64,000 bases of DNA from Powellomyces hirtus. Its lineage: Eukaryota > Chytridiomycota > Chytridiomycetes > Spizellomycetales > Powellomycetaceae. This document shows, in pieces, positions 1 through 6,326 of the stretch (position 1 is the stretch's first letter; each line of letters opens with the position of its first letter). The notes beneath the pieces are model-generated. The model was not told the origin of the DNA. It made no database searches and was given only the letters and a program-made list of their open reading frames with translations. Location: the NCBI GenBank assembly GCA_025526995.1, contig JAHLKG010000005.1, positions 620,001 to 684,000 of the forward strand. Direction: 5' to 3'. A program made the translations under genes and the position numbers.

Positions 1-16
1 GAAAGAACAGAGTCTT

Positions 17-140
17 ACCGCCAAGATTTTCCGAGGGGTCTTTACATAAGCGAAACATGAATTGATTTGTAAGCTAGCAACCGATCCAAACAAGCCAAGG
101 ATCCAAGCAGGCGCTTCTGCACCCGCAATTGCGAGACATC
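17..140 (-). CDS. Possible exon of an unrecognised membrane protein, cut by the window edge
   Basis: On the minus strand one frame is open from the retrotransposon junction to about position 17, where a good splice donor (GTAAGA) follows. The peptide contains the hydrophobic run PAWILGLFGSVASL, then YVKTPRKILA. No start codon is visible and the other exons would lie outside the window, so this may be an internal exon or chance. The LTR retrotransposon begins directly upstream of it on this strand, so if it is a real gene its upstream part has been displaced by about 6 kb. I do not recognise the family. Confidence 0.2.
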
Positions 141-141
141 T

Positions 142-146
142 GTTTC
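142..146. repeat. Target-site duplication, left copy
   Basis: GTTTC lies directly before the 5' LTR and is repeated at 6327-6331 directly after the 3' LTR. A 5-bp duplication is the usual integrase signature of Ty1/copia elements. It shows that the two LTRs belong to one insertion that has not recombined. Confidence 0.9.
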
Positions 147-385
147 TGTTAGCACGTACAGATTCTGTCATCGAGTCATAACTGCGCCATCGCAGGGCGT
201 ATTACGCAATCACGTGAGCCCACGTGATCAACTCCGACATAAATAGTTTTCCTTCCATACTTAATATATCGGTGGGACTTTTCTCTTTTTCTCCAATAGA
301 GCGAGATTAAGTTACTTCGTTGTTCTGCTCAGTCAACTTCCCTAAAGCTTCCTCAACTATCTACTCAGATACTCTCAGACTAACA
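147..385 (+). repeat. 5' LTR
   Basis: 239 bp, TGTTAGCACG...ACTAACA. It contains two CACGTG E-boxes 4 bp apart (211-216 and 221-226) in an inverted arrangement, and an AT-rich stretch (TTAATATAT near 261-269) that could serve as a TATA element. The 3' copy at 6088-6326 has the same length and 8 differences. Confidence 0.95.
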
Positions 386-399
386 GGTTATGAGCCCTG
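386..399 (+). other. Primer-binding site complementary to the anticodon arm of initiator tRNA-Met
   Basis: GGTTATGAGCCCTG directly follows the 5' LTR with no gap. Its complement, CAGGGCTCATAACC, is the anticodon stem-loop of fungal initiator tRNA-Met as I know it from budding yeast; it includes the CAT anticodon. It is not a 3' tRNA end. Drosophila copia is known to prime from a 5' half-molecule of initiator tRNA-Met through the same internal site, so the same mechanism is inferred here. Confidence 0.8.
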
Positions 400-1088
400 A
401 AATGGTAGGCAACGAAACGAGCCCCCGGTACACTTGTAGTATGTTAAGACGCCTAACGGGTCGGCAGACCCCAGGGTCCAATACGCTACAACGAGCCGTA
501 GAACGTGCCGCTAAGAAGAGCGCACGAGTGCCTGGTGAATGGACACCACCAGACAATGGAGGGAAATCTGCCAGTGACGATACACTGGCAGAGCCAACGC
601 CTTTGAGTGTCGACGCCAACGAGGGCAATGACGCATTGGAAGGGCGTACCCAAAACATCAACCGACACGATGGCAAGGTCGATACCCGTCCCCTATCAAG
701 CAGTACAGATGATCACAGAACAATCAACTACAGTACTCCAGCGGCATTCCCAAGTGGGGAATCAGCGAACACCATGCATGTCCGCCCGCGTGAGGCGGAT
801 GTGGATAGGATAGATCGGCTTGAGAATTCTCTAGCCCAACTAACGGAAATGCTCCAAATGAAATGGCGCATGGATCAGAATGTAAATATCCCGGTCAACC
901 CTCAGGTACGTACGGCGCAACGGCGCGTACGCACACCATCACCCACTCGCAACGACGGGCTCGCTGCACCGTGGACAGAGTACAATCAGGAGATTGGAGC
1001 TCAACAGGAATACCAACGTTCTCCATTCGAACGCCGCCCTACATCACCGACAATCGAGCATACACAGCGTGACGACCAAAATCGTTGA
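390..1088 (+). pseudogene. gag: Retrotransposon Gag, N-terminal part, out of frame with the rest
   Basis: 232 codons from an ATG that lies inside the primer-binding site; a later ATG at 402 is an equally possible start. The N-terminal part is basic and hydrophilic. A heptad-like stretch (DRIDRLENSLAQLTEML) suggests a coiled coil for Gag assembly. The frame ends at a stop at 1086, and the Gag sequence continues from about 1075 in the next frame, where it is typical copia Gag. The switch occurs near an AAAA run at 1077-1080. Copia elements usually have Gag in one frame up to the zinc knuckle, so a 1-base indel is the simplest reading, though programmed frameshifting cannot be excluded from one copy. 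Confidence 0.7.
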
Positions 1089-3483
1089 CAGTCGAGGTGC
1101 GAAGGCTTTCGTGGATGGAACGCTGAAAGATATTGGATCTTACAACGGGGAAGCCAATATGGTCAAACTTCGAACGTTCATCGACAAGATCGAGACAGTT
1201 GTGAAGTACGAAACGGTTCCGCCCGAGTTTCTCGTAGATTTTGTGGCTACGAAACTCACAGGATGGGCATACACTTGGTGGCAGTTGCTCTCACCAAATA
1301 AAAGGAACGAAATTACGACGTGGCATGACTTTGAAGATGTTGATTCAGGCAGAACCAACACCGGTCTTAGGTCCGCCCTTCTGGCGCGGTTCGCGCCACG
1401 AAACCACACTAGAGATTCGCTGCAGAAATTACGGGAATTGCGTCCCAAAGGTCGCATGGATGAGTACATCACTCAGTTCAACATGCTGGCATTTTCTCTG
1501 CCGAAGACACCGGATTACGTCCTTCAGGATTACTACATCAACGTGCTAACACCAGACCTCGCGGCCTTGGTTCAGGCTAATGAAGAAAACATAACTGATT
1601 TGAGCAGTTTACAGGCCGCTGCATCCAGGATCGCCGCCAACATGGCTAAGAAACCTAGCGGGACCACAACGGATACGCGACCAGGTGCCGCACACACTGA
1701 CGCCTTCAAGAAACAAAAGGGTGGCAAGAACCACGGGGAGAAGTCAACGAACGGCAAGAAGGATAAGGAATCTACTCCATCAAACAAAGGTCAACAATCA
1801 CAAAAGTCGGGTTGTTGGGCCTGTGGAGACCCTAAACACCGAACACAGGAGTGCGAAGTGTTAAAGAAGTTCAAATCCAAGATGGAGAAGAACAAGACGA
1901 AGCAGTCGTCTGATGGTGCTGTTAACACAAATGCTGTGGAAGCATTACACGTCTGGGTCCGCCAAGAACAACCGTGTAAAGCCCTCATCGACTCTGGCGC
2001 TACAGACCACATGACACCTCACAAAGCGACCTTAGATCACTCAACTGTATACAGTGATGTCAGAGCTGTTATGCTTGCTGACAAAACATCACTCCCCTCT
2101 ACAGTTCGAGGTACGGTACGAGTAGAAGTTAACGACTATCCGAATCCGCTCGAGTTGGACGGAGTCTTGCATGTGCCAGGACTACGACGAGATCTCGTAT
2201 CGGTAGCGAAATGCAACGATCAAGGCGTTGACGTGCTCTTCAAGTCGAATGGAGACGTCATTTTCACGTGCAACGGCAAAGAAATCGCCAAAGGCGTACG
2301 CCGCAACAACGCATATTACCTGCAAGGTACGCTGCTGTCTGAAAGTCTGTGGACAGATTCAGAAGCATGCACTGTCGAAGTCTCTCCTACACTCGCTCAT
2401 GCTCGTCTTGGACACGTTGGCAAACACGTCCTGGAGAAGATGGCATCGGTTACGGACAGTTGGTCCATAGTGGGGGATCTAAGCGACTTCAAAGATTGTG
2501 AAGCCTGCGTGTTAGGAAAAGCCGCTCGTCTTCCATTCTCCCCTGGTAACGTTGAAACCAGGGAGATCTGTGAGCTGATTCATTCAGACCTACAAGGACC
2601 ATTTCGCATCCCTGGTTACGAAGGATCACGCTATTCGCTGGAGTTCATTGAACACACATCCAGATACGTAACTGTTTTCCCTATTCCTTCAAAGGACTCA
2701 GCAGTCATACTCGACAAGTTTCTCATCTACAAGGCTTGGATTGAGAAACAGACTGACCGACAAATCAAGATCCTACGTACAGATAGAGGCACCGAATACT
2801 TTGGCAAGGTTCTAAAGTACCTATTGAAAAATGGTATCACTCATCAAAAGTCCGCGGCCTATTCGAGTCAGCAAAACGGGATTGTCGAACGATGGCATTG
2901 CACGGCGCTGGACAGGGTCCGCGCCACCTTTGCGGATACAAAACTACCTCGAAGATTCTGGCCTGCTTTACTGGTAGCAGCTGGATACATCTATTCCCTT
3001 ACATACAACCGCATCAACAAGAAGACGCCGCATGAAATACTGTTTGGCCGGCGTCCTGATGTCGCCCATCTTAGGCGTATCGGTTGCGTGGCGTATTCCG
3101 TTCTAACAAGCAAAGGACGCGATAAAATGGGGAATCGAGCGAAGAAGGCTTACTTGGTAGGCTATGCTCAACCCTCAGGTACCAAGGGGTATCTGGTTTG
3201 GGATCCTATCACTGACAAGATCGAAGTGTCACGAGACGTGATCTTCAAAGAAGACTTGGGACTCGAACCCAAATATCAGCAGGATCCAGCACATCTTGAT
3301 CTCCTAGACGAGGAGAGTCAGGAGGATGACGTCGAATACACCGTGGAGACGATTATCGACGAGCGCTGCAGTAAGGTGCACACAAAAGAGTACTTGGTTA
3401 AGTGGGAGGGGTATCAAGAACCTACCTGGGAGTCCCGACTTTCACTACTCGATACTACCGCATTGGATGACTGGGAGAATTGA
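994..3483 (+). CDS. gag-pol: Gag (C-terminal part), protease, integrase and chromodomain of copia polyprotein
   Basis: Homology starts near 1075. The order is: UBN2-like Gag helices (about 1130-1650); a CCHC zinc knuckle C-x2-C-x4-H-x4-C (1813-1854); an aspartic protease with DSGATD (1990-2007); a GAG-pre-integrase zinc region with LGH and CEAC (about 2395-2530); and the integrase core with catalytic Asp in HSDLQGP (2587), Asp in RTDRGTEY (near 2782) and Glu in NGIVERW (2887). From 3331 to 3480 there is a chromodomain (VETIIDER ... EYLVKWEGYQEPTWE ... LDDWE). The frame stops at TGA 3481-3483 directly after it. The same frame reopens into reverse transcriptase. Confidence 0.92.
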   Translation: MELNRNTNVLHSNAALHHRQSSIHSVTTKIVDSRGAKAFVDGTLKDIGSYNGEANMVKLRTFIDKIETVVKYETVPPEFLVDFVATKLTGWAYTWWQLLSPNKRNEITTWHDFEDVDSGRTNTGLRSALLARFAPRNHTRDSLQKLRELRPKGRMDEYITQFNMLAFSLPKTPDYVLQDYYINVLTPDLAALVQANEENITDLSSLQAAASRIAANMAKKPSGTTTDTRPGAAHTDAFKKQKGGKNHGEKSTNGKKDKESTPSNKGQQSQKSGCWACGDPKHRTQECEVLKKFKSKMEKNKTKQSSDGAVNTNAVEALHVWVRQEQPCKALIDSGATDHMTPHKATLDHSTVYSDVRAVMLADKTSLPSTVRGTVRVEVNDYPNPLELDGVLHVPGLRRDLVSVAKCNDQGVDVLFKSNGDVIFTCNGKEIAKGVRRNNAYYLQGTLLSESLWTDSEACTVEVSPTLAHARLGHVGKHVLEKMASVTDSWSIVGDLSDFKDCEACVLGKAARLPFSPGNVETREICELIHSDLQGPFRIPGYEGSRYSLEFIEHTSRYVTVFPIPSKDSAVILDKFLIYKAWIEKQTDRQIKILRTDRGTEYFGKVLKYLLKNGITHQKSAAYSSQQNGIVERWHCTALDRVRATFADTKLPRRFWPALLVAAGYIYSLTYNRINKKTPHEILFGRRPDVAHLRRIGCVAYSVLTSKGRDKMGNRAKKAYLVGYAQPSGTKGYLVWDPITDKIEVSRDVIFKEDLGLEPKYQQDPAHLDLLDEESQEDDVEYTVETIIDERCSKVHTKEYLVKWEGYQEPTWESRLSLLDTTALDDWEN
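3331..3480 (+). other. Chromodomain at the C-terminus of copia integrase
   Basis: The 50-residue segment has the chromodomain pattern: a first strand VEYTVETIIDER, the core EYLVKWEGY with the aromatic positions that bind methyl-lysine (Y, W, Y/W), the PTWE turn, and a final acidic helix ALDDWE. Chromodomains at this place are the hallmark of Ty3/gypsy chromoviruses, where they steer integration to marked chromatin. Here the polyprotein order is clearly Ty1/copia. Confidence 0.85.
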
Positions 3484-4932
3484 GTAGCCGCGTACGATGT
3501 CGGCACATGTCGAAATGACCCCATCGCTGCATACGCCGCCCGCGCGCGGACTCAAGCAACGATCAACGAAGACGCCATGACATGGAAGCAAGCGATGAAA
3601 ACACCTCAGAAGGAGGAATTTCTCAAGGCTGCACGCATTGAGTACCAATCCCTGGTCAACAACGGTACAAGGGAGCTCACCAAGCGTCCACATAACAAGC
3701 GCGTGATCGGAACAACATGGGTCTTTCGAACGAAGGTCAATCCCGATGGCACCTTTAACAAGTTCAAAGCCAGAGCAGTGGCTCAAGGCTTCTCTCAACA
3801 ACCCGGTCGCGACTTTGGTGATACATACTCACCGACGCTACCATTCACAGCGTTACGCCTCTTCCTGGCGTATTGTGTCCAGCACAGGCTGGACATCCAT
3901 AGCATGGACGCTGTCACCGCCTTCCTTAACAGCAATATTGATAAGGATATCTATATCAAGCAGTTTGAGGGATTCGAAGATCCGGATCACCCCAAAGGCG
4001 ATTGGGTCCTGAAGCTACTGAAAGCTCTCTACGGCCTGAAGCAATCACCTCTTCTTTGGTATGAGACCTTGAAGACTGCACTGTTAAAGCTCGGCTACGA
4101 AGCGGTTTCTGTATGCCCGTGTATCTTTTTCAAGTACGCGACAGACAACCGTACACCTCCGTCGAACAACAATTTGGTCCTTATTCTCGTCTTCGTCGAC
4201 GATCTGCTTATTGCAGCGAAGGATCCAAAGATTCTGGCGAACAGCAAAATGGAGTTACATTCGAAGTTCAAGTTTACGGAACAAGGTCACGTAACCAGTC
4301 ACCTTGGTCTCGTCTACAAATATGACTTCGACTCTCCTGTTCGTACGCTCGAAATCTCAAATGTCAAGTACATCGACAACACTCTCGAACAATTCGGCAT
4401 GAGCGACTGCCATCCTGTCTCCACTCCGTACGCCGTGTCAGCGCGTAACCAACAACCGGAGGATTCGACACCATTCACGAATCTCAAAATGTATCAGGAA
4501 GCAGTGGAGGTCCTCACTTGGGCCTCCATCACATGGCAATGGGATATCGCCACTGCAGTCGGTTACGTTGCGCGCCGCGTCACCGCACCTACCAACTCCG
4601 ACTGGAACAATGTTAAGCGCATTTTCCGCTATTTGAAGGGTACCCGCAATTATGCCCTCAAGTTTACATCCGAACGAAATGATCCACGTGGCCTACGCGT
4701 ATTCACGGATGCGGATTATGCAGGAGAACTCACCGACCGGACGTCCACTACAGGTATTTTGGCCCTTTACAATGGGTTTCCTGTTCTGTGGAAAAGCAGC
4801 AAGCAGAAGTGCGCCGCCCAAAGTACGACCGGAGCGGAGTATATAGCTGCCAGTACCGGCCACAACGAAGCCAAATGGCTACGCCAACTCTTGGCGGAAG
4901 TTTTGGGACCTCAACCGGATTACAAATCTTGA
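3484..4932 (+). pseudogene. pol: Copia reverse transcriptase and first part of RNase H
   Basis: This is the same frame as the upstream Gag-integrase frame, after the TGA at 3481. The first Met is at 3577. RVT_2 features: WVFRTKVNPDG, KARAVAQGF, the catalytic Asp in MDAVTAFLNS, YGLKQSPLLWY and the FVDD catalytic pair at about 4192-4203. The RNase H region shows FTDADYAG (near 4705), DRTSTTG, W-KSSKQ and AEYIAAS. A second TGA at 4930-4932 interrupts RNase H in the middle of the domain. Both stops sit in TTGA contexts that could come from C-to-T change at TCGA, typical of CpG decay. Readthrough is the less likely alternative. Confidence 0.9.
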
Positions 4933-5160
4933 CCGGTCCCTCTACATGTTGATAATCAGAGCGCCGGGGCCTTGATTCAGTCTAAGGCTATCAACCAACG
5001 CACCAAACACATTGACGTTTGGTACCACGCTATACGCGATTTGTTCGCGAAGCAAATTATCGACATCATCAACACCAATACGGACGATCAACTGGCGGAC
5101 ATTTTTACGAAGCCTTTTCCCACTATGAAACATAAAGACACTGTCCTGAGGATTATGAAT
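4933..5160 (+). pseudogene. pol: C-terminal part of copia RNase H
   Basis: The frame continues after the TGA at 4930 with the conserved end of copia RNase H: VDNQSA, then KAINQRTKHIDVWYHAIRD, and QLADIFTKPF at about 5090-5118. Clear similarity ends near 5160. The frame stays open to 5925, but the later part is proline- and serine-rich and looks non-coding in this direction. Confidence 0.85.
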
Positions 5161-5240
5161 GGGAATCATATATTTGACGAGAGAATACGCAATGCGGGCG
5201 CGTCTATGGAAGCACACCGAACCCAAGTGTTACTCGCTGA

Positions 5241-5684
5241 ATGTCAGGAGCATTCCTCACAACACTGGCTTACCTGGGCATCTACACCGCAATTGCGGAA
5301 CCCGAAGCAATGCCTCCCAAGGAGGATGGGCCTGCCCCTCCTCCATCATCCTCATCGCTTCAGGGTGAGCGTTGGCTTGAAGAACCCAATGGTCCCTCCA
5401 ACTCCTCGGCTGCCCCCTCCTCCTCCTCCTCTTCCTCATCATTATATGGACCCTCCTGCTCCAGGATGTCCCACATCCTCTTCACCTCCGCTGCAGACTT
5501 CTTGTCTGCAGTCTTCTTCTTCGCCTGGGCTGTACCTTTGCCCTTCCCAACCGCCAGCTTCCGGCTCCGCCGGTCCTCTAGTATGGACCTCAGTCCATCA
5601 AGCGTCCCGGTCGCCCGTGCGCGACCAAGAGGCGTACCAGACCTCGCCCGGTCTTTCACCCGGTCTTTCGCCTGCTCGATGTGA
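5241..5684 (+). CDS. Unexplained plus-strand frame with one hydrophobic helix, inside the retrotransposon
   Basis: 147 codons starting MSGAFLTTLAYLGIYTAIAE, a plausible single membrane helix, followed by a Pro/Ser-rich stretch and then residues that look non-coding. A GTGAGC donor at about 5365 and a CAG acceptor before 5239 would allow the first 40 residues to be a separate exon. The helix followed by a charged PPKEDGPAPPP tail is loosely reminiscent of small mitochondrial ATP-synthase subunits (Atp19 type); this is a weak guess. It overlaps the minus-strand frame at 5360-5905, so at most one of the two is likely to be coding over its full length. Confidence 0.2.
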   Translation: MSGAFLTTLAYLGIYTAIAEPEAMPPKEDGPAPPPSSSSLQGERWLEEPNGPSNSSAAPSSSSSSSSLYGPSCSRMSHILFTSAADFLSAVFFFAWAVPLPFPTASFRLRRSSSMDLSPSSVPVARARPRGVPDLARSFTRSFACSM

Positions 5685-5905
5685 CGTTCAAGGACCCCTT
5701 GACGGTCCTTGCGGTGGAACTGTCGGGCATGCGCCGCTGACATCGTTCGAATCTCCGCTCGGGACAACCCCGCAGCGGGTGCGCCTCCCTGTGGCGCAGT
5801 GGGCACCACTGACGACGGCACAGCAGGAGCTGTGGTCGTCGCAGGAGCGGTTACCGGCGGTCCCGTCTTTCTCGCCGTCTGCTTCGCTTTGTCCGAACCT
5901 GACAA
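5360..5905 (-). CDS. Antisense frame between RNase H and 3' LTR, unknown product
   Basis: 181 codons with an ATG start (MSGSDKAKQTARKTG). The composition is protein-like: a Thr/Ala/Pro-rich N-terminus, a basic middle with a likely helix (ERHIEQAKDRVKDRARSG ... LDGLRSILEDRRSRKL), a lysine-rich segment (KGKGTAQAKKKTADKK), then an acidic tail with a run of eight or more Asp/Glu residues. The plus-strand translation of the same DNA is low-complexity Pro/Ser. Basic and acidic segments of this kind occur in nucleic-acid- or histone-binding proteins, but I do not recognise a family. It could be an accessory antisense gene of the element, a captured host fragment, or a chance frame in GC-rich DNA. 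Confidence 0.35.
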   Translation of the reverse strand: MSGSDKAKQTARKTGPPVTAPATTTAPAVPSSVVPTAPQGGAPAAGLSRAEIRTMSAAHARQFHRKDRQGVLERHIEQAKDRVKDRARSGTPLGRARATGTLDGLRSILEDRRSRKLAVGKGKGTAQAKKKTADKKSAAEVKRMWDILEQEGPYNDEEEEEEEGAAEELEGPLGSSSQRSP

Positions 5906-6078
5906 CTACACCGGCACATAGTTAGAGCTTACGCCTCATTTGCGCGGATCTCATAGACGTACCCTAGCCATTCCTCGTATTCTTAACATTGTAATAAATG
6001 AGGGTGTTTGGGGGTGTGCGCGGGGCTGTATAGTAAAAGTAGATAGAACAACTCTCTCACTGCCAGACTGACAGGTCT

Positions 6079-6087
6079 GAGTGGGGG
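6079..6087 (+). other. Polypurine tract
   Basis: GAGTGGGGG lies directly before the 3' LTR, where plus-strand DNA synthesis of an LTR retrotransposon starts. It is short and has one T. Confidence 0.65.
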
Positions 6088-6326
6088 TGTTAGCACGTAC
6101 AGATTCTGTCATCGAGTCATAACTGCGCCATCGCAGGGCGTATTACGCGATCATGTGAGCCCACGTGATCAACTCCGACATAAGTAGTTTTCCTTCCATA
6201 CTTAATATATCGGTGGGACTTTTCTCTTTTTCTTCAATAGAGCGAGATTAAGTTATTTCGTTGTTCTGTTCAGTCAACTACCCTAAAGCTTCCTCAACTA
6301 TCTACTCAGATACTCTCAGACCAACA
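6088..6326 (+). repeat. 3' LTR
   Basis: 239 bp, matching the 5' LTR at 231 positions. One of the two CACGTG boxes of the 5' LTR has become CATGTG here. GTTTC follows at 6327-6331 as the right target duplication. Confidence 0.95.

Larger units (their letters stand above)
147..6326 (+). mobile_element. Ty1/copia LTR retrotransposon, nearly complete but defective
   Basis: The element has two 239-bp LTRs starting TGTTAGC and ending AACA, a 5-bp duplication (GTTTC) on both sides, a primer site directly after the 5' LTR, and a G-rich polypurine tract directly before the 3' LTR. The coding order is Gag, protease, integrase, reverse transcriptase, RNase H, which defines Ty1/copia (Pseudoviridae). 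A chromodomain sits at the end of integrase. The coding region is interrupted by one change of frame near 1060-1088 and by in-frame TGA codons at 3481 and 4930, so this copy is probably not autonomous. The LTRs differ at 8 of 239 positions (7 transitions, 1 transversion), so the insertion is not very recent. About 900 bp between RNase H and the 3' LTR holds extra frames on both strands. Confidence 0.95.

Noticed and set aside
3484..4932. Treating RT as a separate gene with its own start at 3577
   Set aside because: The frame is continuous with integrase apart from one TGA, and RT homology begins near the first codons after it, so an interrupted polyprotein is simpler.
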